Shown here one piece after another: positions 1-6,756 of a stretch of 20,008 bases of DNA. Source of the DNA: Flavobacteriaceae bacterium UBA5534. Its GTDB lineage: Bacteria > Bacteroidota > Bacteroidia > Flavobacteriales > Flavobacteriaceae. The translations under genes were made by a program, and so were the position numbers. A model generated the notes under the pieces. That model was given only the letters and a program-made list of their open reading frames with translations, was not told the origin of the DNA and made no database searches. Numbering within the stretch: the first letter of the stretch is position 1; each line of letters begins with the position of its first letter. The stretch is taken from assembly GCA_002426015.1 (NCBI GenBank), contig DINS01000015.1, positions 1 to 20,008 of the forward strand, written 5' to 3'.

Positions 1-24
1 TACTGTAAACTAAAATCAATTATC

Positions 25-2100
25 ATGAAAAATTTACTACAATTTGTCTTTGTATTGTTCGTATCAATACCATTACACGCACAGCAACACACAATAACAG
101 GGACTGTTACATCTGCCAGTGATGGATTGCCATTGCCAGGAGTTAATGTTATAGTTAAAGGTTCTACTACTGGCGCACAGACTAGTTTTGATGGTCGTTA
201 TACAATTATAGCTAATGTTGGAGACGTTTTAGTCTTTTCATTTGTTGGGTTGAAAACAGCTGAAGCCAAAGTTGGAAACAGTACCATAATTGATGTTGCA
301 TTACAAGAAGATTCAGCGAGTTTGGACGAAGTGGTAGTTGTAGCTTATGGTAGTCAGAGAAAAGAAGCTATGACTGGTTCAGTAAGAAAGATATCTACAT
401 CTGACCTTAAAAGAAACAAACAAAAAGCCTATCATCAAAGCATTTCTCAACAACTTCAGGGGAAAGTTACAGGAATAAAGGTTAGAGGAATAAACACGAC
501 AACAAAAAAGAATCAACCTCTTTATATTGTTGATGGTGTGCCTATTCAAACTCATTTTAATGATGTCATAAAACAAATGGATACTAAAGATATTGACCAT
601 ATGAATGTTTATAAATCATTAGATGCAAAAGAAACTTTTGGCGAAGCTGCAAAACATGGATGTATAGTCATCACAACCAAACAAGGCAATTATAGAATAG
701 AGAATGACGAAACGTATGCAAACATTAGCGAAAACAATTTTGAACGTGTATCACTTTCACCATTATCAACGTTTTCAATTGATGTCGATAAAGCGTCTTA
801 CAGTAATATTAGGAGAATGATTAATAATGGGCAACAAATCCCTTCAGATGCTGTAAAGATTGAAGAGATGATTAATTATTTTACTTATGATTATCCACAA
901 CCAACAGGAGAGCATCCATTTTCTATTAATACAGATGTGGCACAGACTCCTTGGAATGCCACTACTAAAATTGTAAAGATCGGATTGCAGGGAAAGACCT
1001 ATGAAAACGAAATCTTACCAGTTTCAAATCTTACATTTTTAATTGATGTGTCTGGTTCGATGAGTTCAGAAAATAAATTGCCTTTATTGAAATCAGCATT
1101 TAAACTTTTAGTGAATCAATTAAGAGAGAAAGACAAAGTTTCCATTGTGGTATATGCAGGAGCCGCAGGACTGGTCTTACCACCAACATCTGGTTCAAAT
1201 AAGGAGAGAATAATTCAAGCTTTAGATAATTTGAATGCAGGAGGATCTACTGCTGGAGGAGCAGGAATAGAATTGGCTTATAAAATTGCTCAAGAGCATT
1301 TTGTAAAAGACGGAAATAATAGAGTGATTTTAGCTACTGACGGAGATTTTAATGTAGGTGCATCCAGTAACAGTGATATGGAAAAATTAATTGAAGAGAA
1401 ACGTAAATCTGGAATCTTCTTATCTGTTTTGGGTTTTGGATATGGCAATTATAAAGATTCAAAATTAGAAACTTTAGCTGATAAAGGTAATGGAAATCAT
1501 GCTTATATCGATACGATGCAAGAAGCACAAAAAGTATTTGGAAAAGAATTTGGAGGCACACTTTATACGATTGCTAAAGATGTGAAAATTCAAATTGAAT
1601 TTAATCCAAAAAAAGTACAAGCATATCGACTTATTGGTTATGAAAACAGGCTTTTGGCAGATGAAGATTTTATTGATGACACTAAAGACGCTGGAGAATT
1701 AGGAAGCGGACATACAGTTACTGCGCTTTATGAAGTGATTCCTGTAGGTGTTAAAAGTAATTATTTGAAAGAGGTTGATGATTTAAAATATGCCAATACA
1801 ACAGTTTCCAATGACTATTCAGATGAATTGTTTACAGTGAAGTTTAGATATAAAAAACCAAACGAAGATAAAAGTATTGAAATGATTCATATCCAAAAAG
1901 ATGAATTATCACAATCTACAGAAGACTTAAAGTTTATGTCTGCTGTCGCTTTATTAGGAATGCAATTGAGACATTCTAAATATGATAATGAATCTACGAT
2001 TAATGATGTTATCACATTGGCAAAAGAAGGCAGAGGTAACGATGCCGATGGTTACAGGGCAGAGTTTATCAGGCTTGTAGAGTCTTATCAAAGTTTATAA
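25..2100 (+). CDS. Secreted vWA-domain protein (YfbK type) with SusC-like N-terminal plug region
   Basis: The start gives a clear signal peptide (about residues 1-20, ending HAQ), so the 691-residue protein is exported. Residues about 22-105 form a carboxypeptidase-regulatory-like beta-sandwich (ITGTVT, then GLPLPGVNV and FDGRYTI). EVVVVAYG at 102-109 and a short TonB-receptor plug-like stretch to about 225, with PLYIVDGVP at 165-173, resemble the N-terminus of SusC-family receptors, but no beta-barrel follows. From about 240 there is the vWA-associated N-terminal region (STFSIDVDKASYSN), then a vWA domain with an intact metal-binding MIDAS motif DVSGS (D341, S343, S345), and a C-terminal region like that of YfbK (about 530-690). 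The family is of unknown function; vWA domains usually bind protein partners through a metal ion. It may sit in the periplasm or at the outer membrane. Only 24 bases of upstream sequence are visible, so no promoter can be assigned. Confidence 0.88.
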   Translation: MKNLLQFVFVLFVSIPLHAQQHTITGTVTSASDGLPLPGVNVIVKGSTTGAQTSFDGRYTIIANVGDVLVFSFVGLKTAEAKVGNSTIIDVALQEDSASLDEVVVVAYGSQRKEAMTGSVRKISTSDLKRNKQKAYHQSISQQLQGKVTGIKVRGINTTTKKNQPLYIVDGVPIQTHFNDVIKQMDTKDIDHMNVYKSLDAKETFGEAAKHGCIVITTKQGNYRIENDETYANISENNFERVSLSPLSTFSIDVDKASYSNIRRMINNGQQIPSDAVKIEEMINYFTYDYPQPTGEHPFSINTDVAQTPWNATTKIVKIGLQGKTYENEILPVSNLTFLIDVSGSMSSENKLPLLKSAFKLLVNQLREKDKVSIVVYAGAAGLVLPPTSGSNKERIIQALDNLNAGGSTAGGAGIELAYKIAQEHFVKDGNNRVILATDGDFNVGASSNSDMEKLIEEKRKSGIFLSVLGFGYGNYKDSKLETLADKGNGNHAYIDTMQEAQKVFGKEFGGTLYTIAKDVKIQIEFNPKKVQAYRLIGYENRLLADEDFIDDTKDAGELGSGHTVTALYEVIPVGVKSNYLKEVDDLKYANTTVSNDYSDELFTVKFRYKKPNEDKSIEMIHIQKDELSQSTEDLKFMSAVALLGMQLRHSKYDNESTINDVITLAKEGRGNDADGYRAEFIRLVESYQSL

Positions 2101-2108
2101 TAGCGTAC

Positions 2109-2141
2109 AAAAAAAGAGCGACACTCACGTCGCTCTTTTTT
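2109..2141. terminator. Bidirectional intrinsic terminator
   Basis: GAGCGAC (2116-2122) and GTCGCTC (2129-2135) form a 7-bp stem with a 6-nt loop, with seven A's before it and six T's after it. It can therefore end transcription from both sides: the vWA gene on the plus strand and the DoxX/carboxylase unit on the minus strand. The stop codon of the DoxX gene (2142-2140) uses the last two T's of the tract. Confidence 0.88.
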
Positions 2142-2562
2142 ATTGTTGCATTTTAAAATAGTAGTCTGCCGAGTGTTTACCAGAGCCATAAAAAAGAAAA
2201 AATACGCAAATAAGCAATGTTGCTATTGCCAACAACAGGTTTGAGGTATTCATTTCTCCCAAAAAATTAATCAAGACAGCACCAATCAAGATAGGGATTT
2301 GTGCAATAATGGCCCAACGTGTCAATAAACCAAAGGCTATTAAAATACCTCCAATAAAATGGGCAGGCATCACATAATGAAGCCAAATCATGCCTCCTGG
2401 TATATTTTCAATGGGTTCAAAAAGATTGATAAGAGATTGCATATCATTTAAAAAGTGAATGCCTTTAATAAATAAAAACACACCTAATGCAACTCGTATA
2501 ATATCAAGAGGTAAATATGTATGGGCATTTGCCCATTTATTGAGTGATTTTATTGTTCCCAT
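2140..2562 (-). CDS. DoxX family integral membrane protein
   Basis: This 140-residue protein has four hydrophobic helices, roughly at residues 18-35, 58-80, 82-101 and 107-127. The motifs LDIIRVALGVFLFIKGIHFL near the N-terminus and HFIGGILIAFGLLTRWA in the middle are typical of the DoxX/YphA family, small four-helix inner-membrane proteins linked in some species to thiosulfate:quinone oxidoreductase or oxidative-stress complexes; most members have no proven function. The gene lies 53 nt downstream of the acyl-CoA carboxylase gene on the same strand with no terminator between, so it is probably co-transcribed. I find no strong promoter of its own. A 13-bp inverted repeat lies just upstream of its start (listed separately). 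Confidence 0.85.
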   Translation of the reverse strand: MGTIKSLNKWANAHTYLPLDIIRVALGVFLFIKGIHFLNDMQSLINLFEPIENIPGGMIWLHYVMPAHFIGGILIAFGLLTRWAIIAQIPILIGAVLINFLGEMNTSNLLLAIATLLICVFFLFYGSGKHSADYYFKMQQ

Positions 2563-2572
2563 GATTAAAAGT

Positions 2573-2585
2573 GTTGAAATTCAAC
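2573..2585. repeat. Inverted repeat before the DoxX gene
   Basis: GTTGAA-A-TTCAAC is a perfect 6-bp inverted repeat with a single central base, lying 11-23 nt upstream of the DoxX start codon. It could be an operator half-site pair or a chance palindrome in AT-rich DNA; nothing else supports a function. Confidence 0.3.
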
Positions 2586-2615
2586 CATTAAGATACAAAA
2601 AAAAGCATTCAAATA

Positions 2616-4244
2616 CTAAACTTGTAAAACTCCCAAATTAAATTTCTTTTCGATAGGAGCGTGGTCGGCAGCTTCAATTCCCATACTAATCCACGTTCTT
2701 GTATCCAAAGGGTCGATGATGCCATCGGTCCAAATGCGAGCGGCTGCATAGTAAGGTGATACTTGTGCGTCGTAACGATCTTTTATTTTGTTGAACAGTT
2801 CATCTTCTTTTTCTTTAGTGATGGTTTCGCCTTTCTTTTTGAGCGAAGCAGTTTCAATTTGAAGTAAAACCTTTGCAGCACTATTGCCACTCATTACTGC
2901 AAGTTCTGCACTTGGCCAAGCCACAATGAGCCTTGGGTCATAAGCTTTTCCACACATTGCATAATTTCCTGCGCCATAGCTATTACCAATTACAATTGTA
3001 AATTTCGGAACCACCGAATTACTTACAGCGTTGACCATCTTGGCTCCATCCTTGATAATGCCTCCATGTTCACTTTTACTTCCAACCATAAATCCTGTGA
3101 CATCCTGTAAAAACACCAACGGAATCTTTTTCTGATTACAATTGGCAATAAAACGTGTGGCTTTATCGGCACTGTCATTATAAATAACGCCACCAAACTG
3201 CATTTCGCCTTGTTTGGTTTTTACAAGTTGTCTTTGATTGGCAACAATGCCAACAGCCCAACCATCTATCCTTGCATAAGCAGTAATAATGGTTTTTCCG
3301 TAGCCTGCTTTATACTCATCATATTCCGAATTATCCACCAAACGTTTGATAATTTCATACATATCATATTGGTCAGCACGACTTCTTGGAACAATTCCAT
3401 AGATATCTTCAGGGTTTTCTTTAGGTTTTACAGATTTGATTCTGTTAAAACCTGCTTTGTCATAATCGCCAATTTTTTCAATAATGCGCTTTATAGTATC
3501 TAAAGCATCCTTGTCATCTTTTGCTTTATAGTCGGTAACACCACTAATTTCACAATGCGTTGTGGCTCCTCCAAGGGTTTCGTTATCGATGGTTTCTCCA
3601 ATTGCTGCTTTTACCAAGTAGCTTCCGGCTAGAAAAATACTTCCTGTTTTATCAACAATCAATGCTTCATCACTCATAATTGGCAAATAAGCACCTCCAG
3701 CAACACAACTTCCCATAACTGCAGCTATTTGGGTTATTCCCATACTGCTCATAATGGCATTGTTACGAAAAATTCGCCCAAAATGCTCTTTGTCAGGAAA
3801 AATTTCATCTTGCATTGGTAAATACACACCAGCACTGTCCACTAAATAGATAATTGGTAATCGGTTTTCTATGGCAATTTCTTGTGCGCGCAAATTCTTT
3901 TTGGCAGTAATTGGAAACCAAGCACCAGCTTTTACTGTGGCATCATTGGCAACAACCATGCATTGCTTGCCTTTGACATAGCCTATCTTCACCACCACAC
4001 CACCAGATGGACATCCACCATGCGATTCGTACATACCTTCACCTGCAAATCCAGCTATTTCAATACTTTTAGATTTAGGATCTAACAAATAATCAATACG
4101 TTCTCTGGCAGTTAATTTTCCTTTAGCTTTATGTTTTTCAATACTTTTTTCACCACCACCAAGTTTCACTTGAGCAAACCGCCTTTTTAGGTCAGAGAGA
4201 AGTAATTTATTATGATCTTCGTTTTTGTTGAAGTTGATATCCAT
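2616..4244 (-). CDS. Acyl-CoA carboxylase, carboxyltransferase (beta) subunit
   Basis: This 542-residue protein is a full-length biotin-dependent carboxyltransferase beta subunit, which moves the carboxyl group from carboxybiotin to an acyl-CoA. It has two crotonase-fold halves. The first half contains GGVVVKIGYVKGKQCMVVAND, the block DSAGVYLPMQDEIFPDKEHFGRIF, and the acyl-CoA/biotin-site glycine motif GSCVAGGAYLP. The second half contains LQDVTGFMVG and GNSYGAGNYAMCGKAYDPR. The LP-x-Q-x-E-x-FPDxxHFGRIF block and LGGATTHCEISGVTDY are closest to 3-methylcrotonyl-CoA carboxylase beta (leucine breakdown) rather than propionyl-CoA carboxylase beta, but substrate cannot be fixed from sequence alone. 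The biotin carboxylase/biotin carrier alpha subunit is not in this window. The gene is followed by DoxX in the same direction. Confidence 0.93.
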   Translation of the reverse strand: MDINFNKNEDHNKLLLSDLKRRFAQVKLGGGEKSIEKHKAKGKLTARERIDYLLDPKSKSIEIAGFAGEGMYESHGGCPSGGVVVKIGYVKGKQCMVVANDATVKAGAWFPITAKKNLRAQEIAIENRLPIIYLVDSAGVYLPMQDEIFPDKEHFGRIFRNNAIMSSMGITQIAAVMGSCVAGGAYLPIMSDEALIVDKTGSIFLAGSYLVKAAIGETIDNETLGGATTHCEISGVTDYKAKDDKDALDTIKRIIEKIGDYDKAGFNRIKSVKPKENPEDIYGIVPRSRADQYDMYEIIKRLVDNSEYDEYKAGYGKTIITAYARIDGWAVGIVANQRQLVKTKQGEMQFGGVIYNDSADKATRFIANCNQKKIPLVFLQDVTGFMVGSKSEHGGIIKDGAKMVNAVSNSVVPKFTIVIGNSYGAGNYAMCGKAYDPRLIVAWPSAELAVMSGNSAAKVLLQIETASLKKKGETITKEKEDELFNKIKDRYDAQVSPYYAAARIWTDGIIDPLDTRTWISMGIEAADHAPIEKKFNLGVLQV

Positions 4245-4262
4245 AGTTGTTATTATTTGCCA

Positions 4263-4270
4263 CGAATTTA
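4263..4270 (-). promoter_or_regulatory. Possible -7 element for the carboxylase gene
   Basis: On the minus strand this reads TAAATTCG, one base off the Bacteroidota TAnnTTTG element, 18 nt before the start codon. There is no matching TTG at the expected spacing (TTT instead), so the assignment is weak. Confidence 0.35.
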
Positions 4271-4326
4271 CGAAACAAGTTGATGTTTAAAAAGTGAATA
4301 GTTTGTTAAAATAGCAAACATGGAAA

Positions 4327-4344
4327 TATATTCCTTGGAATATA
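4327..4344. promoter_or_regulatory. Candidate operator palindrome on the redox-operon promoter
   Basis: TATATTCC-TT-GGAATATA has perfect 8-bp arms around a 2-bp centre. It covers the TTG (-33) element at 4335-4337 of the promoter for the FMN reductase-GNAT-MarR-pirin operon. A palindrome of this size over a promoter is what MarR-type dimers bind, and a MarR gene is third in this operon, so autorepression is a natural inference. Binding is not shown by the sequence. Confidence 0.55.
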
Positions 4345-4365
4345 AATAATTTTACCGTATATTTG
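4335..4365 (+). promoter_or_regulatory. Promoter of the FMN reductase-GNAT-MarR-pirin operon
   Basis: TTG at 4335-4337, a 20-bp spacer and TATATTTG at 4358-4365 match the Bacteroidota housekeeping sigma consensus (TTG-N17-23-TAnnTTTG) exactly. Transcription would start near 4370, leaving a leader of about 20 nt before the start codon at 4391. Confidence 0.75.
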
Positions 4366-4390
4366 CCATGGAAACTAAAAAATTAATTCA

Positions 4391-4921
4391 ATGAAAAACA
4401 TCATAGCATTCGCAGGAAGTAATAGTTCTGATTCAATAAATAAACAATTGGCAACATATGCAGCTAATCTAGTAAGCGATGTTGAAGTCAAGATTTTAGA
4501 CCTAAACAATTTCGATTTGCCAATTTATAGTAAAGATTTAGAATCTGCTGAAGGCATACCAGACAATGCAAAAAAATTTATGGCTTATATAAAAGCATCA
4601 GATGGTATTGTGATGTCACTTGCAGAAAACAATGCAGCCTATTCTGCAGTGTTCAAGAATCTATTCGACTGGTTGTCTCGACTAGAAAGAAAAACATTTC
4701 AAGGAAAACCAATGTTACTGATGGCTACGTCACCTGGAGCGAGGGGAGGAGCGTCTGTTTTGGCAATGGCAAAAGAAAGGTTTCCACGTCATGATGCAAA
4801 CATTGTAGCTGATTTTTCATTGCCATCCTTTAATGATAATTACTTAAATGGACGCATTGTGAATTCAGAATTAAATAAAGAACTACAAGAGAAAGTAAAA
4901 TTATTCAAAAACGCATTATAA
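4391..4921 (+). CDS. NADPH-dependent FMN reductase family protein
   Basis: This 176-residue protein has a flavodoxin-like fold and belongs to the NADPH-dependent FMN reductase / chromate-quinone reductase family, soluble enzymes that use NAD(P)H to reduce flavin, quinones or azo compounds. The phosphate-binding loop AGSNSSDSIN is at residues 8-17, and the FMN-binding region SLAENNAAYSAVFKNLFDW runs from about residue 76. At 78-81 AENN stands where many family members have PEYN. The loop TSPGARGG at about 113-120 is the usual third flavin-contact segment. It is the first gene of an operon and the GNAT-like gene starts 2 nt after its stop codon, so the two are probably translationally coupled. 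The physiological substrate is unknown; quinone detoxification would fit with the MarR and pirin neighbours. Confidence 0.88.
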   Translation: MKNIIAFAGSNSSDSINKQLATYAANLVSDVEVKILDLNNFDLPIYSKDLESAEGIPDNAKKFMAYIKASDGIVMSLAENNAAYSAVFKNLFDWLSRLERKTFQGKPMLLMATSPGARGGASVLAMAKERFPRHDANIVADFSLPSFNDNYLNGRIVNSELNKELQEKVKLFKNAL

Positions 4922-4923
4922 CC

Positions 4924-5208
4924 ATGAAAATCAAACAAGAAGACAATAGTAAAAAAGGCAAGTTTTTCATCGAGATCGATGGAAACCAAGAAGCCGAGAT
5001 GACTTACACCTATGCTGGGCAGGATAAAATAATTATTGACCATACAGAAGTTAGTGATAGATTAAAAGGTCAGGGTATTGGTTATAAATTAGTGGAGGCA
5101 GCAGTTGAGTTTATGAGAGGGAAGGAGATTAAAGCAATTCCACTATGTCCTTTTGCTGCAGCGGTTTTTAAGAAAAAGCATGATGCTTACAAAGATGTAT
5201 TAGCTTAA
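4924..5208 (+). CDS. Small GNAT-like N-acetyltransferase
   Basis: This 94-residue protein belongs to the short GCN5-related N-acetyltransferase subfamily (the NATD1/COG2388 type), which keeps only the core acetyl-CoA-binding part of the fold. The pyrophosphate-binding loop RLKGQGIGYKL (KGQGIG at 48-53) and the family-specific Cys-Pro-Phe motif CPFA (C75-P76-F77) followed by FKKK are all present. The preceding HTEVSDRL is also typical. The substrate of this subfamily is not established. It starts 2 nt after the FMN reductase stop codon and is followed 25 nt later by the MarR gene, so it is part of the same transcript. Confidence 0.88.
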   Translation: MKIKQEDNSKKGKFFIEIDGNQEAEMTYTYAGQDKIIIDHTEVSDRLKGQGIGYKLVEAAVEFMRGKEIKAIPLCPFAAAVFKKKHDAYKDVLA

Positions 5209-5233
5209 GATTTCAAACTGAATACTATAAATT

Positions 5234-5671
5234 ATGGGAGATATATCTAAAGACGTTAATTCAAAATTTGTGAATAATAAAGTGAAGGCATTAATCAATA
5301 TTCTTTATACCGCAAATTGGATTACTAGTTTCCAAAACACATTTTTCAAACCCTATGGTATTTCGCCACAACAGTATAATATTTTACGAATATTGCGTGG
5401 CTCAAACGAACCCTTAAAAGTTCAAACCATTAAAGAGCGAATGATCGATAGATCACCAAATGCCACACGATTGATGGATAAATTGTGTGATAAACAGTTG
5501 ATAGAGCGTATTCCTTGCCCTGATGACAGACGAGTTGTGCATATTGATATAACAAAAAAAGGAAGAAAGCTATTAGAGGAAATATCCGATGATTTTAATG
5601 ATGATATTTTAAAAAACATTACAGAATCTGAAGCATCTCAATTAAGTGATTTGCTCGATAAATTGAGATAA
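5234..5671 (+). CDS. MarR family transcriptional regulator
   Basis: This 145-residue protein has the winged helix-turn-helix of MarR regulators. SPQQYNILRILRGSNEPLKVQTIKERM gives the first helices, SPNATRLMDKLCDKQLIERI the recognition helix, and DDRRVVHIDITKKG the wing with the conserved Asp-Arg pair. Helical segments at both ends would form the dimer interface. MarR proteins usually repress their own operon and release DNA on binding phenolics, quinones or on oxidation. Two cysteines (C85, C95) lie in and just after the recognition helix; they are not at the N-terminal position of the OhrR sensor cysteine, so redox sensing is only a possibility. The palindrome at 4327-4344, on the promoter of this operon, is the best candidate operator. 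Confidence 0.92.
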   Translation: MGDISKDVNSKFVNNKVKALINILYTANWITSFQNTFFKPYGISPQQYNILRILRGSNEPLKVQTIKERMIDRSPNATRLMDKLCDKQLIERIPCPDDRRVVHIDITKKGRKLLEEISDDFNDDILKNITESEASQLSDLLDKLR

Positions 5672-5702
5672 CAGAATATAAAAAAAGAAAGGAAAAAAAT
5701 TA

Positions 5703-6422
5703 ATGAAAACTATAATTCATAAAGCCGAAAGTAGAGGTTTTGCCAATCATGGATGGTTGCAGGCCAATCACTCATTTAGTTTTGCCAATTATTTTGACAA
5801 AGACAAAATACAATTTGGTGCGTTACGAGTTTTAAACGATGATATAATTGCTCCCAAAATGGGTTTTGGTACGCATCCTCACGATAATATGGAAATTATT
5901 ACAATCCCATTAACCGGAGAGTTGAAGCATAAAGATTCAATGCACAATCAGTGGCAATCAGTTCTGCCAGGTGAAGTACAGGTCATGTCGGCAGGAACTG
6001 GTTTGCAGCATTCAGAGATTAACGGTTCAGTGGATACTCACTTAAGTTTATTCCAGATTTGGGTAATTCCCAACAAACAAAATGTCGAACCAAGATATGG
6101 TCAGAAAGCATTTAATGCTGAAGGTAGAAAAAACAAACTTCAAACATTGGTTACTTCAATTGATGACAATCATGAAGGGAGCTTAAAAGTACATCAAGAT
6201 GCTGTGATATCACGAATTGATTTAGATAAAGGAAAAACTTTTGAATATCAACTAAAAACCAAGAATCATGGTGTATATGTGATGACTGTTTTTGGCAAAA
6301 GCACAATTGATAATCACACTTTAGAGTCGCGTGATGCCATTGGAATAACGGATACTGATAGATTTAAAGTAACTTCAATCGATGATTCTGGATTGTTATT
6401 CATTGAAGTACCAATGAGATAA
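5703..6422 (+). CDS. Pirin family protein (YhhW type)
   Basis: This 239-residue bicupin has the N-terminal pirin signature GFGTHPHDNMEIITIPL and the second motif SAGTGLQHSEIN. The four expected metal ligands H58, H60, H103 and E105 are present with the spacing seen in human pirin and E. coli YhhW, so a metal (iron in studied members) should bind. Bacterial members such as YhhW have quercetin 2,3-dioxygenase activity in vitro, but the cellular substrate is unknown. It is the last gene of the operon with FMN reductase, GNAT and MarR, and lies 31 nt after the MarR stop. The purine-rich AGAAAGGA before the start may act as a ribosome-binding site. A pirin next to a flavin reductase and a MarR regulator suggests a response to aromatic or quinone stress. 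Confidence 0.92.
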   Translation: MKTIIHKAESRGFANHGWLQANHSFSFANYFDKDKIQFGALRVLNDDIIAPKMGFGTHPHDNMEIITIPLTGELKHKDSMHNQWQSVLPGEVQVMSAGTGLQHSEINGSVDTHLSLFQIWVIPNKQNVEPRYGQKAFNAEGRKNKLQTLVTSIDDNHEGSLKVHQDAVISRIDLDKGKTFEYQLKTKNHGVYVMTVFGKSTIDNHTLESRDAIGITDTDRFKVTSIDDSGLLFIEVPMR

Positions 6423-6440
6423 GAATAAAATTGATGGCAT

Positions 6441-6483
6441 AAAAAAGCATCCTTCCGAAGTTTCGGAATTGGATGCTTTTTTT
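6441..6483 (+). terminator. Intrinsic terminator after the pirin gene
   Basis: AAAAAAGCATCC (6441-6452) pairs with GGATGCTTTTTT (6471-6482), with an inner TTCCGA/TCGGAA stem, and ends in a T tract. It closes the redox operon. An ATG at 6473, inside the 3' arm, is in frame with the next gene but is not a credible start. Confidence 0.88.
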
Positions 6484-6496
6484 ATTTAAAAAGTAC

Positions 6497-6504
6497 GATA
6501 TTTG
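6497..6504 (+). promoter_or_regulatory. Possible -7 element for the small membrane protein/ettA unit
   Basis: GATATTTG is one base off TAnnTTTG and lies 28 nt before the start codon at 6533. The nearest TTG (6469-6471) is 25 bp away, rather far. A promoter is expected here because a terminator lies just upstream, but this exact assignment is weak. Confidence 0.35.
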
Positions 6505-6532
6505 TAGTTCCAATTATATTAAAACACGAATT

Positions 6533-6715
6533 ATGGCAATGAATAAAAACACAGTGTTAGCTTGGGCTACCACAATAATGATTATAGTAGGACTAGCATT
6601 AATAGGACTTGGAGCATTTAGATATGATGACGTTGCAGGTTGGGGATTTGCCGCAGTTGGCATCGGTTTTTTTGCTATTGCTTGGGTCTTCAATGCGCTT
6701 AAAGGGCGTGTTTAA
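6533..6715 (+). CDS. Small two-helix membrane protein (CAL67264-type)
   Basis: The start is placed at 6533 (MAMNKNTVLAW, 60 residues); a longer reading from 6473 would begin inside the upstream terminator hairpin. Residues about 7-27 (TVLAWATTIMIIVGLALIGLG) and 34-54 (VAGWGFAAVGIGFFAIAWVFN) are hydrophobic helices joined by the short loop AFRYDD, and the tail KGRV is basic. From memory this matches a small family of Flavobacteriaceae membrane proteins (CAL67264 family) with no known function. It precedes ettA by 41 nt without a terminator, so the two are probably co-transcribed. A link to ribosome or energy status is suggested only by that neighbour. Confidence 0.8.
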   Translation: MAMNKNTVLAWATTIMIIVGLALIGLGAFRYDDVAGWGFAAVGIGFFAIAWVFNALKGRV

Positions 6716-6756
6716 TTAATTTTAATTCAATAGTAAATCAAAAAGCGTAAATAAAT

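Noticed and set aside
379..600. Open frame of 73 codons on the minus strand inside the vWA gene
   Set aside because: It lies wholly within a well-supported coding region, has no recognisable motif and no signals of its own; other antisense frames in the carboxylase, ettA, clpC, gyrA and thiolase genes were rejected for the same reason.
2459..2641. Plus-strand open frame of 60 codons spanning the DoxX start
   Set aside because: It overlaps the DoxX gene and the short spacer, has no promoter or ribosome site, and its sequence is an AT-rich shadow.
4301..4319. GTTTG...CAAAC inverted repeat in the carboxylase-FMN reductase gap
   Set aside because: Only 5-bp arms in AT-rich DNA; expected by chance and not aligned with either promoter.
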